Assembly (NCBI RefSeq): GCF_037040815.1
Contig: NZ_CP146232.1
Coordinates: 3,566,001 to 3,630,000, forward strand
Source: Pararoseomonas sp. SCSIO 73927
GTDB taxonomy: Bacteria; Pseudomonadota; Alphaproteobacteria; Acetobacterales; Acetobacteraceae
DNA length: 64,000 nucleotides
Direction of reading: 5' to 3'
Shown here: positions 8,727 through 16,511 of the stretch, in pieces
Layout of the letters: every line of letters starts with the position of its first letter
Position numbering within the stretch: the stretch's first letter is position 1
Notes under the pieces: generated by a model
What the model was told of the DNA's origin: nothing
Seen by the model: only the letters and a program-made list of their open reading frames with translations
Databases searched by the model: none
Translations under genes and position numbers: made by a program

Positions 8727-8753
8727 CCGCGGCGCCCGGGAAGGGCGCCGCGG
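8727..8753. terminator. Bidirectional hairpin between convergent genes
   Basis: A perfect 11-bp GC stem (left arm CCGCGGCGCCC) with a 5-nt loop begins five bases after the carbonic anhydrase stop and ends ten bases before the fumarase stop. There is no T-run on either side, so termination would rely on the stem alone. Confidence 0.45.
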
Positions 8754-8762
8754 AGGGCTGGA

Positions 8763-10532
8763 TCACTCCAGCCCGTCGTAGAAGTCGTTGCCCTTGTCGT
8801 CCACCACGATGAAGGCGGGGAAGTCCTCCACCTCGATCCGCCACACGGCCTCCATGCCGAGCTCGGGGTACTCCAGCACCTCGACCTTGCGGATGCAGTC
8901 CTGCGCCAGCCGCGCCGCCGGCCCGCCGACGGAGCCGAGGTAGAACCCGCCGAACTGCTTGCAGGCGTTGGTCACGGCCTTGGAGCGGTTGCCCTTGGCC
9001 AACATCACCAGAGACCCGCCTGCGGCCTGGAACTCCGCCACATAGCTGTCCATGCGCCCCGCCGTGGTCGGCCCGAAGGAACCGGTGGGCATCCCCTCCG
9101 GCGTCTTCGCCGGGCCGGCGTAATAGACAGGGTGGTTCTTGATGTACTCCGGCAGGCCCTGGCCGGAATCCAGCCGCTCCTTCAGCTTGGCGTGCGCGAT
9201 GTCACGCGCCACCACGATGGTGCCATTCAGCGAGACGCGGGTCTTCACGGGGTGCTTCGACAGCTCCGCCCGGATCGCCTCCATCGGCTGCTGCAGGTCG
9301 ATCCTCACGACCTCCCCGCTCTCCTCCAGCCCTTCGGTCTGGTCGGGCAGGAAGCGGGCGGGATCGTGCTCCAGCTGCTCCAGGAACACGCCCTCCGGCG
9401 TGATCTTCGCCTTGATCTGACGATCGGCCGAGCAGGACACGCCGATGCCGATGGGGAGCGAGGCGCCGTGCCGGGGCAGGCGGATCACCCGCACGTCGTG
9501 GCAGAAGTACTTGCCGCCGAACTGCGCGCCGATGCCGATATTCTGCGTCAGCTTGTGGATCTCGGCCTCCAGCTCGCGGTCGCGGAAGGCGTGGCCGGCC
9601 TTGCTGCCCTTGTCCGGCAGCGTGTCGTAGTAGCGGGTGGAGCCCATCTTCACCGTCTTCAGGTTCGTCTCGGCGGAGGTGCCGCCGATGACGATGGAGA
9701 GGTGGTAGGGCGGGCAGGCGCTGGTCCCCAGCGTCTTGATCTTCTCCTCTAGGAAGGCGAGCAGCTTCGGCTTGTTCAGCACGGCGCGCGTCTGCTGGTA
9801 CAGGAAGGTCTTGTTGGCGCTGCCGCCGCCCTTGAGGATGAACTGCAGGAAGAACTCGTCCGCGTGGTAGTCGCCGGGGGAAGCGTAGATGTCGAACTGC
9901 ACCGGCAGGTTGTTGCCGGTGTTCACCTCGTCATACATCGTCAGCGGCGCCATTTGGGAATAGCGCAGGTTCGTCTCGGTGTAGGTGCGGTGCACGCCGT
10001 AGGAGAGGGCCTCCTCCTCGTCGCCCTCCACCCAGACGCGCTGGCCCTTCTTGCCGAACACGATCGCCGTGCCCGTGTCCTGGCACATGGGCAGCTTGCC
10101 GCCGGCCGCGATGCTCGCGTTCTTCAGCAGGTCCAGCGCCACGAAGCGGTCGTTGGCCGAGGCTTCCGGGTCCTTCAGAATGTTCGCCAGCTGCTGCAGG
10201 TGGCCGGGGCGCAGCAGGTGGGACACGTCCTTGCAGGCCTGGAAGGCCAGCCCCTCCAGCGTCTCCGGCTTCACCTTCAGGATCGTCTTGCCGTCCACCT
10301 CGATCGTGGAGACGCCGCCAATCTCCAGCTTGCGGTAGGGCGTGGTGTCCTCGGCCAGCGGGAACATCGGGCTGAACAGGAAACCCGCGCTGCGCTGGGA
10401 CACCGGCATGCCGGAATCCGCCTCGGCGCCGTCAGGGGTGGCCACGGGCGTGGCCGCGCTGCTCGGGCCGGGCGGAATCGGCGCGTTGGCGTCCAGCGTC
10501 TGGTCGGGGGAGGAGGTAATGGGGGAGGTCAC
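8763..10532 (-). CDS. fumA: Class I (iron-sulfur) fumarate hydratase
   Basis: A 589-residue class I fumarase; both halves (alpha and beta type) are in one chain. Cluster-region cysteines appear in '[14 protein letters not shown]', '[15 protein letters not shown]' and '[13 protein letters not shown]'. The C-terminal half contains '[20 protein letters not shown]' and '[23 protein letters not shown]'. It makes L-malate from fumarate using an O2-sensitive [4Fe-4S] cluster. The start is a GTG with GGAG upstream. This gives about 40 extra Pro/Ala/Ser-rich residues before the conserved part; an internal ATG at 10409 lacks a ribosome site. A class II fumarase lies 3 kb away. Confidence 0.93.
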   Translation of the reverse strand: MTSPITSSPDQTLDANAPIPPGPSSAATPVATPDGAEADSGMPVSQRSAGFLFSPMFPLAEDTTPYRKLEIGGVSTIEVDGKTILKVKPETLEGLAFQACKDVSHLLRPGHLQQLANILKDPEASANDRFVALDLLKNASIAAGGKLPMCQDTGTAIVFGKKGQRVWVEGDEEEALSYGVHRTYTETNLRYSQMAPLTMYDEVNTGNNLPVQFDIYASPGDYHADEFFLQFILKGGGSANKTFLYQQTRAVLNKPKLLAFLEEKIKTLGTSACPPYHLSIVIGGTSAETNLKTVKMGSTRYYDTLPDKGSKAGHAFRDRELEAEIHKLTQNIGIGAQFGGKYFCHDVRVIRLPRHGASLPIGIGVSCSADRQIKAKITPEGVFLEQLEHDPARFLPDQTEGLEESGEVVRIDLQQPMEAIRAELSKHPVKTRVSLNGTIVVARDIAHAKLKERLDSGQGLPEYIKNHPVYYAGPAKTPEGMPTGSFGPTTAGRMDSYVAEFQAAGGSLVMLAKGNRSKAVTNACKQFGGFYLGSVGGPAARLAQDCIRKVEVLEYPELGMEAVWRIEVEDFPAFIVVDDKGNDFYDGLE

Positions 10533-10747
10533 GAAGCGCGCTCCAACAGGATCTCCCCAGATCGAGGCCTCTGGGGTTCGGCGGGGGACAGGCCCGGCGG
10601 CCGGTCGCCCGTGGGGCGAAGGGCCGCGCGCGGCCAGGCGGTCGCGCGGCGGGAGGAGAAGCGGGTGTTAGCGCGGCCCTGTCGGGCGCGCCAGCAGATA
10701 GAACGTAAATGGAAACGCCCGCGGTCGGCGGGAAGAGGCGCCGGATC

Positions 10748-11272
10748 CTATTCCTTGGTCGGGCGCCGGCGGAAGGCGTCCAGGCTCACCACCTGGGCCG
10801 GGGCGTCGCCCCGGCCCGCGGAATCCTCCGGGGCGGGCGGGCTCTCCGGCTCCACCGGCTCCGGCACCGCCTCGGCCTCCGCTTCCGGGATCACGGCGTC
10901 GCCGAAGCGCAGCCCAACCCGGACATGCGGGTCCCAGAAGGCCACCAGCGCCGCGAAGGGGATCACCAGCGTCGCCGCCACCCCGCCGAAGGAGAGCCCG
11001 ACCGAGACCTTCTGCTCCCCCCGGTCCACCTTCAAGTCCCAGAACTGGTGCTGCAGGACGATCGTCATCTCCTGCGGGTAGCGGGCCTTCAGGTGGCCCG
11101 GCACCTTCGTCTCCGGGTGGTCCGTGCGAAAGGTGAGGTAGAAGTGGTGCTCGCCCGGCAGCCCGTTCCTGGCCGCGAACTCCAGCGCCCGGAGCGCCAC
11201 GTTCCGCATGGCCTCCTCGGTCCAGCGATCATAGGGCAGGAGGCTCTCGGGGGGCGGCGCGGAATCGCTCAT
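10748..11272 (-). CDS. sspB: SspB-family ClpXP adaptor
   Basis: A 174-residue protein of the alphaproteobacterial SspB family. The core 'LPYDRWTEEAMRNVALRALEFAARNGLPGEHHFYLTFRTDHPETKVPGHLKARYPQEMTIVLQHQFWDL' is followed by a beta-rich part, then an acidic Pro/Glu linker and a short basic tail 'VVSLDAFRRRPTKE'. By analogy with E. coli and Caulobacter, SspB binds the ssrA degradation tag and uses its tail to dock on ClpX, delivering tagged proteins to ClpXP. The tmRNA gene that encodes the tag lies immediately upstream on the same strand (11427-11732), a striking link. Confidence 0.92.
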   Translation of the reverse strand: MSDSAPPPESLLPYDRWTEEAMRNVALRALEFAARNGLPGEHHFYLTFRTDHPETKVPGHLKARYPQEMTIVLQHQFWDLKVDRGEQKVSVGLSFGGVAATLVIPFAALVAFWDPHVRVGLRFGDAVIPEAEAEAVPEPVEPESPPAPEDSAGRGDAPAQVVSLDAFRRRPTKE

Positions 11273-11391
11273 GCGCTGGTCTTGTCCAAAGCTGGTCCGG
11301 TCATCATCGGTCGGTCGCCCGCAACATAAGGCAACGCGCGCGCGCGGCCTAGTTGCGCGACACGAGAGCGCAAGAGGTGGAAAGCAGCAGG

Positions 11392-11426
11392 AAAAAGTGG
11401 GGGGATTCTGTTGCCCCGTTCCCCCC
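11392..11426 (-). terminator. Intrinsic terminator of ssrA
   Basis: On the minus strand, GGGGGGA and TCCCCCC form a 7-bp stem around a 14-nt loop, followed by AC and then TTTTT. It lies just past the tmRNA coding piece and before sspB. It would separate the two transcripts or allow only partial read-through. Confidence 0.65.
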
Positions 11427-11732
11427 GGACGGCGCTTACCTATCTCTAGGCAGCGAGCGCCATGGTCTCGCGACCATTATCGTTGGCACTTGTGATTTAG
11501 CCCGATAACGGCGGTACAATGCCGGGCAAAGGACACGTCTTTACCGCGCGCGTCGAGCCTGTTTCGCCCCCGTGCCCCGCTTCCCATGCCGGGAGAACCC
11601 GTGCCGGAAAGGCCCCTCTCGGGGTCCGGGCCGATAAGCCCGGTTCAGGATGGTGGAGGCGCCGGGCACTGCCCCCGGGTCCACAACGCTTATTCCACGT
11701 GCCGTTTATCACCATAGTCGCCCGAAGGCGGC
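11427..11732 (-). ncRNA. ssrA: Two-piece (circularly permuted) tmRNA
   Basis: Read on the minus strand the order is acceptor piece, spacer, coding piece. The acceptor piece ends in CGCCTCC-A-CCA (3' end at 11651), preceded by a 5-bp T stem CCGGG/CCCGG around a 7-nt loop. After a roughly 80-nt hairpin-rich spacer, the coding piece starts GGGGGCGAAACAGGCTCGACG-like (5' end at 11571). Its first seven bases pair with CGCCTCC of the acceptor (one G-U), restoring the tRNA-like stem. ACGTGTC of the coding piece pairs with GGCACGT of the acceptor piece (helix P2). The tag frame runs from 11487 down to a TAG ending at 11446 and reads ANDNGRETMALAA, with the usual ANDN start and ALAA end. tmRNA rescues stalled ribosomes and tags the products for ClpXP. 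Outer ends are approximate. Confidence 0.93.
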
Positions 11733-11738
11733 ACACCC

Positions 11739-11765
11739 GATATAGGCGCCCGCCCGCCCTTTGAA
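11739..11765 (-). promoter_or_regulatory. Candidate sigma-70 promoter of ssrA
   Basis: On the minus strand TATATC (11739-11744) would be the -10 box. TTCAAA (11760-11765, spacing 15) or the overlapping TGTTCA (spacing 17) would be the -35 box. Transcription would start near 11732, just before a GCC-TTCG-GGC hairpin and the acceptor piece. Match to consensus is moderate. Confidence 0.4.
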
Positions 11766-11976
11766 CAGGGGCGCGGGCGCCGGGCGGCCCGCCCCGGACA
11801 CGGCCCGGGCGCGCCGCGGGAGTCCCGGCGCGCAGCACTGCCCCAGCCGGCCGCCGAACGGTCTCTGTCAGGATCCCTTACAAGCACATCAAGGTGATGC
11901 GTGCGGCTCTGGCGCGCCCTCAGCCGCCGGCCGCGATATCGTACCGCCATCGCAACGCAGCGTGGACCGTCCCGCC

Positions 11977-13233
11977 ATGGCTACCGCGAAGCCCCCGCTC
12001 CGGCAGGTGGTGGACAGCCTCTACGCCGCCGCCGCGAGCCCGGACCGGTGGTCCGAGGCCCTCGCCCTCCTCGCCGACCATGTCGGCGGCACGGGCGGCA
12101 TGCTCGTCTTCAACGCGCCGGAGGAGGGGCGCGCCGCGATCGTCACGGGGCGGCTGAGGCCGGACCTCACGGACCTCTACATGCGAGACGCCCGCTACAT
12201 CGACAATCCCTGGACCACGCGCCTAGCCGGGGCGCCGGCCGGGCGCCCGGCGATCGCCAGCCGCTACGTCGATCCCGCCATGCTGCGGCGGACCGTCGTC
12301 CACGCGGACCTCCTCCTGCCCCAGAAGATCGAGGATTTGGTCGTGCTCACCCACCCCGCCATGGCGCGAGGCAGGGCCTCTGGCGGTGTTGGGATCACCC
12401 TCTCCCGGCGCGGGGCGGAGAGGGCGGAGGAAGCCGCGCACCGCCTCGGGCGCCTCGCGCCTCATTTCTACCGCTGCCTGGACATCTCGCTCCGCATGGC
12501 GCCCCACGCGGAGGGCCGGGCGCAGCTGGACGCGGTGCTGCTGGCCATGTCCGGCCCGGCCCTGCTGCTGGATGCGGCGGGCCGGCTTCTTCTCGCGAAC
12601 CCGCCCGCCGAGGCCGTGCTGCGCGCCGCGGACGGGCTGGCGGCCGGCGCCGATGGCGGCCTCCGGCTCGTCGCCTCCCTGCCGGCCGAGACCCGCCGCC
12701 TCTCCAGCCGGATCGCGGAGGCGCTGGCCGTCTCGTCGGATGCCGGGGCGGCGCTGTCCGGCCCCTTCCTCCTCTCCCGCCCCTCCGGCCGGCCGCCGCT
12801 CCTCGTCACGATCATCCCCCTGCCGCCCGCGGCCTTCCCGATCTGGCAGATGGGCCGCAACCCGCGCGCCCTGGTCCTGGTGACGGATCCGGACGCCGCG
12901 CGCGAGGTGGATGGCGACGCCCTTTCCGCGGCGCTCGGCATCACCCGCGCCGAGGCGCGGGTGGCCGCCCTCATCGCTGCCGGCGCCGGCGTGCCCCAGG
13001 TGGCCGCAGCGCTCGGCGTCTCCCCCACCACCGTCAAGACGCAGCTCTCGAGCTGCTTCGACAAGACGGGGCTGCGCTCCCAGATGGCGTTGGCCCGCCT
13101 CGTCAACGGATTCCCGGGACGTTCACCGGCAAGTTCCCCGGCAGGTTCCCAGGGAGCCTCCCGGGGAGGCTCCAATCCAGGTTCACCGGAAGGTTCCGGG
13201 GGCGGCCCAGCAGGGGGCGGAGGAAATCGATGA
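11977..13233 (+). CDS. LuxR-family transcriptional regulator
   Basis: A 418-residue protein. The first 150 residues resemble the N-terminal part of the second LuxR-type protein at 18198-19328. A PAS-like middle follows ('LLAMSGPALLLDAAGRLLLANPPAEAVL'). The C-terminal LuxR helix-turn-helix is at about 313-378 ('LGITRAEARVAALIAAGAGVPQVAAALGVSPTTVKTQLSS'). The last 40 residues are a Ser/Gly/Pro tetrapeptide repeat not seen in the family. This tail overlaps by 131 bp the end of the convergent hydrolase-like gene. The start is chosen at the family-like 'MATAKPPLRQVVDSLY'; no strong ribosome site is seen. The sensed signal and target genes are unknown. Confidence 0.82.
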   Translation: MATAKPPLRQVVDSLYAAAASPDRWSEALALLADHVGGTGGMLVFNAPEEGRAAIVTGRLRPDLTDLYMRDARYIDNPWTTRLAGAPAGRPAIASRYVDPAMLRRTVVHADLLLPQKIEDLVVLTHPAMARGRASGGVGITLSRRGAERAEEAAHRLGRLAPHFYRCLDISLRMAPHAEGRAQLDAVLLAMSGPALLLDAAGRLLLANPPAEAVLRAADGLAAGADGGLRLVASLPAETRRLSSRIAEALAVSSDAGAALSGPFLLSRPSGRPPLLVTIIPLPPAAFPIWQMGRNPRALVLVTDPDAAREVDGDALSAALGITRAEARVAALIAAGAGVPQVAAALGVSPTTVKTQLSSCFDKTGLRSQMALARLVNGFPGRSPASSPAGSQGASRGGSNPGSPEGSGGGPAGGGGNR

Positions 13234-14113
13234 GCCGCCCGGCCGCGTCGGCCGCGATGCTGGGATCCGCCTCCGTCCGGATGCGTCCTCCGCCGGGCAG
13301 GGGGAGGAGGACCGGGCGGGCGCCATATGCCGCGCCGATGTCCCAGCCGTAGCTGGCCGTCGGGTAGTCGTGCCAGCGGTCGGCGGGCCGCCCCGCGGCC
13401 ACCAGCTCCTGCCGCAGCGCCTCGCAGCTGCCGGGCGGTTCGCGCGTGTCCTGGCCGGGCACGAAGAGGGCGGCAGGCGCCCGGGACCAGGGCTGGGGCA
13501 GGGCATACCCGTCCTCCCGCAGCGCCGCGCAGCCGGGGTAGAGGGCGGCGTGGGCGGCGTAGCGCGGGCCGTAGGGGCCGAGCACGGGAAAGGAGACCTC
13601 CTCCGACCCGGCCAGGAGGGCGAGGCGCCCGCCGGAGCCGAGCCCGACGACGGCCACGCGCCCGGCATCGACCTCCCGCCGCTCGGCAAGGTGCGCCAGC
13701 ACGTCCGCCAGGTGCCGCGCGCCGTCCCAGGCATCGTCCGACATCATGCCGGGGGCCCGGCCGGAGGCGATGTCGCCGTCCGGGGAATTGCCGTCGAGGT
13801 CGATCTGGAGCGTGGCCCATCCCTCCTCCACCAGCACCTCGGAGAGTTCGGACACGCGCCCGTCCAGCGCGTAGGCGTCGGTGACCAGGACGACGGCGGG
13901 GAGGGGCGGGCGCTCTGCCCCGCCGGGCGGCAGGGTGAGCAGGGCGGGGACCAGCCGCGGCGGGTCCGCCGCCTGGGCGAGGCTGAGCACCAGGACGGAC
14001 TGGTTCATCTCCGCGCGCGCGCCCGGCGCGGCGGCAAGCGCCCCGATGGCCCCGATGGCCCCGATGGCGAGGAGCGGGAGGAGGAAGGAAAGTTGGCGAC
14101 GATGGCGTGGCAT
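13103..14113 (-). CDS. Exported dienelactone-hydrolase-like alpha/beta hydrolase, possibly inactive
   Basis: A 336-residue protein with a signal peptide (basic 'MPRHRRQ', then a hydrophobic run containing GAIGAIGA coded by a 9-bp repeat, cleavage after A-R-A). The body follows the dienelactone hydrolase pattern: 'PAVVLVTDAYALDGRVSELSEVLVEEGWATLQIDL', then 'VAVVGLGSGGRLALLAG', then 'YPTASYGWD' near the end. At the nucleophile elbow the family reads G-x-C-x-G-G; here it is G-L-G-S-G-G, so Cys is replaced by Gly, with Ser one place later. Activity is uncertain. The last roughly 30 residues are L-P-G-N-type repeats overlapping the convergent LuxR gene. Confidence 0.7.
   Translation of the reverse strand: MPRHRRQLSFLLPLLAIGAIGAIGALAAAPGARAEMNQSVLVLSLAQAADPPRLVPALLTLPPGGAERPPLPAVVLVTDAYALDGRVSELSEVLVEEGWATLQIDLDGNSPDGDIASGRAPGMMSDDAWDGARHLADVLAHLAERREVDAGRVAVVGLGSGGRLALLAGSEEVSFPVLGPYGPRYAAHAALYPGCAALREDGYALPQPWSRAPAALFVPGQDTREPPGSCEALRQELVAAGRPADRWHDYPTASYGWDIGAAYGARPVLLPLPGGGRIRTEADPSIAADAAGRLIDFLRPLLGRPRNLPVNLDWSLPGRLPGNLPGNLPVNVPGIR
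13109..13204. repeat. 12-bp tandem repeat, about eight degenerate units
   Basis: Units of the type GTTCCCCGGCAG follow each other without gaps from 13109 to 13204; the copies at 13121, 13133, 13145, 13181 and 13193 all begin GTTC. The period of 12 keeps frame on both strands. It encodes S-P-A-G-like tetrapeptides in the LuxR tail and L-P-G-N-like tetrapeptides at the end of the opposite-strand hydrolase-like gene. Confidence 0.85.
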
Positions 14114-14201
14114 GCGCGGATCTCCGGCCGTTGCGCCCGCCCGGAAGGTTCTCCGGCGGGAGGGGGCGGCGGAGCCTCGGCGCCCCGCCGGGGTCCGCGC
14201 C

Positions 14202-14217
14202 TCCTCCGGCCGGAGGA
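14202..14217. promoter_or_regulatory. Perfect 16-bp palindrome, copy 1
   Basis: TCCTCCGGCCGGAGGA lies 88 bp upstream of the exported hydrolase-like gene and 18 bp past the end of the gene at 14236-14595. The same palindrome with AT in the centre recurs at 14670-14685. It could be an operator for a dimeric regulator, or part of a transcription stop. Confidence 0.4.
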
Positions 14218-14235
14218 GCGCGGCGGGGGCGAGGC

Positions 14236-14595
14236 TTACCGCCCGCCCTGCGGGGGGCAGGGCGCCTCGCCCAGCACCACGAAGCCGTAGGTGTCGCGCT
14301 CGTCGAGGCCCGTCACCTCTCCCACCACCTGCGGCGCTGGCGACAGCACTGGGCGGGGCGTGCAGGCCTGGCTGACGAGGTAGCCGAAGGTGTCGTGCTC
14401 CGGCTGGCCGGTGACGGCACCGACGGGGCCGGGGTTGCCCAAGCTTGCGTAGGGGGTTCCATCGAGGATGCCGGGCGACGCGGCGGAAGGCCCTGGCGAC
14501 TGGGCCCAGCCGGGCGCCGCCCAGCCGGGTGCTGCGAGGAGGAGGACGAGGGCCGCCCCCCTCCAGGGGGCGCGAAGCGTGGCGATGGTGGTCAT
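14236..14595 (-). CDS. Small exported protein with two internal repeats
   Basis: A 119-residue protein of unknown function with a signal peptide ('APWRGAALVLLLAAPGWAAPGWAQ'). The mature part holds two similar units, 'GAVTGQPEHDTFGYLVSQAC' and 'GEVTGLDERDTYGFVVLGEAPC'. Each reads G-x-V-T-G ... D-T-aromatic-G-aromatic ... C, so two Cys remain that could form a disulfide in the periplasm. The start is set by GGGAGAGCC upstream of the ATG. It is divergent from a small lipoprotein gene. I do not recognise the family. Confidence 0.6.
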   Translation of the reverse strand: MTTIATLRAPWRGAALVLLLAAPGWAAPGWAQSPGPSAASPGILDGTPYASLGNPGPVGAVTGQPEHDTFGYLVSQACTPRPVLSPAPQVVGEVTGLDERDTYGFVVLGEAPCPPQGGR

Positions 14596-14669
14596 GAGGG
14601 CTCTCCCGGCGGCCGGGACCGTTTCGCCCGGCCGGGCCGAGGCTGCCGGGCTCCGGCCCCGCCCCACAT

Positions 14670-14685
14670 CCTCCGATCGGAGGAG
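14670..14685. promoter_or_regulatory. Perfect 16-bp palindrome, copy 2
   Basis: TCCTCCGATCGGAGGA lies in the divergent region between the small exported protein (74 bp from its ATG) and the lipoprotein gene (103 bp from its ATG). It matches copy 1 at 14202-14217 in 14 of 16 bases. A further palindrome, GGAGGCGCCTCC, overlaps its right edge (14683-14694). Confidence 0.45.
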
Positions 14686-14788
14686 GCGCCTCCCTCCGCG
14701 GGGCGCCTCAAACCCGCGCCCGGCCGCGGCGTTTCGGAGATCGGCGCCACGGATCCCCCCGCCGCCCCACAGCCAGCGAGGCCCCCCG

Positions 14789-14995
14789 ATGACAGCCCCC
14801 CTCTCACTCCGGCGCGCCGCCCCGGCCCTCCTGCTCCTCGGTGTCCTGGCCGCCTGCTCGAACGATCCCGCGCCGGGCCGCGCCGCCGCGCCGCCCCCGC
14901 CGGGCCTCAACACCCCGCAGCCGCCGGAGCAGCGCGCGGGAACGCTGCCCGCGGGCAACAGCACCGCTCCCGCCACCTCCGCGAACACCCGCTGA
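14789..14995 (+). CDS. Small lipoprotein
   Basis: A 68-residue protein with a basic N-terminus, a hydrophobic core and the lipobox L-A-A-C in '[13 protein letters not shown]'. The lipidated Cys would be residue 23. The mature 45 residues are Pro/Ala/Thr-rich and probably disordered. No function is recognisable. It is too short for a confident family match, but the lipobox is textbook. It lies upstream of thyX without obvious coupling. Confidence 0.6.
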   Translation: MTAPLSLRRAAPALLLLGVLAACSNDPAPGRAAAPPPPGLNTPQPPEQRAGTLPAGNSTAPATSANTR

Positions 14996-15098
14996 CATCT
15001 TCCAGCCCCGCTGCCTGGCCTCGCTGGCCCGCCCCGCTGGCCCGCCCCGCTGGCGATCCGCCCCGCGCCCCGGTAAACCCCCTGCCCTGGGCAGGGGG

Positions 15099-16043
15099 AT
15101 GCGGATGGAACTCACCGAGACGCAGCGACAGGAGCTGGCCGAGGCCGAGGCGCAGCGCCACGAGACCCGCCGCCCCGTCTCCCCGGGGCTGGAGGCGATG
15201 CTCTTCCGCCCCCTCCCGCTGCTGGACCACGGCTTCATCCGGGTGGTGGACTACATGGGCGACGACACCGCCGTGGTGCAGGCCGCCCGCGTCTCCTACG
15301 GGCGCGGCACCAAGGCGGCGAACGAGGATCGCGGCCTGATCCGCTACCTCATGCGCCACCGCCACTCCACGCCCTTCGAGATGTGCGAGATCAAGTACCA
15401 CGTGAAGCTGCCGATCTTCGTGGCGCGGCAGTGGATCCGCCACCGCATGTCCAACGTGAACGAGTACTCCGCCCGCTACTCCATCCTGGACCGCGAGTTC
15501 TACCTGCCCGCCCCGGAGCAGCTCGCCGCCCAGTCCGCCGTGAACCGCCAGGGCCGCGGCAGCGTGCTGCAGGGCGATGAGGCCGCCCGCGTGCTGGACC
15601 TGCTGCGGGAGGACGCGACCCGCAATTACGACCACTACCTGGACATGCTGAACGAGGACGCGGAGGGCCGCGTGATCGACGAGGGCCGGCGCGGCCTGGC
15701 GCGGGAGCTCGCCCGCATGAACCTCACCCTCAACGCCTACACCCAGTGGTACTGGAAGACGGACCTCCACAACCTCCTGAACTTCCTCTCCCTGCGCGCC
15801 GACGCCCACGCGCAGTACGAGATCCGCGTCTACGCGGAGGCGATGCTGGACACGGTGCGCGCCTGGGTTCCCCTGACCTACGAGGCCTTCCGCGACTACC
15901 GCCAGGGCGCCGTCACCCTCTCCGCCCAGATGCTCGCCACCGTGCGGGGCATGCTGGACGGGCGCGACCCGCAGCAGGAGGGCAGCGGCCTGTCCAAGCG
16001 CGAGTGGCGCGAGCTGATGACGGTGCTCGGCCGCGAGGCCTGA
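15099..16043 (+). CDS. thyX: FAD-dependent thymidylate synthase ThyX
   Basis: A 314-residue enzyme that makes dTMP from dUMP with methylene-tetrahydrofolate and FAD. The ThyX motif RHRxxSxNExSxR is read as '[14 protein letters not shown]', and '[25 protein letters not shown]' is the conserved preceding region. The start is either the ATG at 15099 or one at 15105; the GCAGGGGG run fits the second slightly better. No thyA is seen in this window. It is probably cotranscribed with the small membrane-protein gene 19 bp downstream. Confidence 0.96.
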   Translation: MRMELTETQRQELAEAEAQRHETRRPVSPGLEAMLFRPLPLLDHGFIRVVDYMGDDTAVVQAARVSYGRGTKAANEDRGLIRYLMRHRHSTPFEMCEIKYHVKLPIFVARQWIRHRMSNVNEYSARYSILDREFYLPAPEQLAAQSAVNRQGRGSVLQGDEAARVLDLLREDATRNYDHYLDMLNEDAEGRVIDEGRRGLARELARMNLTLNAYTQWYWKTDLHNLLNFLSLRADAHAQYEIRVYAEAMLDTVRAWVPLTYEAFRDYRQGAVTLSAQMLATVRGMLDGRDPQQEGSGLSKREWRELMTVLGREA

Positions 16044-16062
16044 TCCCGCCCCGGAGCTCCCC

Positions 16063-16380
16063 ATGGGCAAGCCCCCCGCCCGCGCCGGCGGCGCACCCGC
16101 CAAGGCCCCGCCGGGGCCGGTGAGGCCCGCGCGCCCGCGCGCCAAACCCCCGGCGAAGGCAAAGGCGGCCGCCAGGCCGAGGGCCGCCGCCTTTCCCCCG
16201 GCGGGCGGAGGCTGGCTGCCGCGCCTCTTCGGCGGCGCCTCCTGGCTCGGGGTCGCGGTGATCGTGCTCTCCGTCCTCGTGCTCCTGCCCATCGCCGCCG
16301 CCGTGCTGGGCGACATCTGGGCCGTCATCCTCGGCGCCGTCATCGGCGGCTTCGCCCTCGGCCGCGCCACCGCGCGCTGA
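16063..16380 (+). CDS. Small membrane protein with Pro/Ala/Lys-rich N-terminus
   Basis: A 105-residue protein. The first 50 residues are rich in Pro, Ala, Lys and Arg ('KPPAKAKAAARPRAAA') and look disordered and cytoplasmic. Two hydrophobic segments follow, 'WLGVAVIVLSVLVLLPIAAAVLG' and 'WAVILGAVIGGFALGRATA'. GGAG precedes the ATG. No known family is recognised. It follows thyX closely. Confidence 0.55.
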   Translation: MGKPPARAGGAPAKAPPGPVRPARPRAKPPAKAKAAARPRAAAFPPAGGGWLPRLFGGASWLGVAVIVLSVLVLLPIAAAVLGDIWAVILGAVIGGFALGRATAR

Positions 16381-16511
16381 CGTCGCGGCACCGGCGGCGG
16401 GCGCATCCCTAGCGCCCGCGCCCCTGCCGCCCGCACCCCTGCTGCCAGCACTGGGTGCGCCACCCGCGCCTCCTCCGCGCGTTGTCCGCACGGCGCGCAG
16501 CGGAGGCGGTG

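Noticed and set aside
11497..11838. Open frames on both strands across the tmRNA gene
   Set aside because: The sequence is explained by the tmRNA structure; the frames have no ribosome site or family likeness.
13121..13196. Repeated GTTC motifs that look like alphaproteobacterial LexA boxes (GTTC-N7-GTTC)
   Set aside because: The spacing is N8, set by the 12-bp coding repeat, and the site is inside gene ends rather than a promoter.
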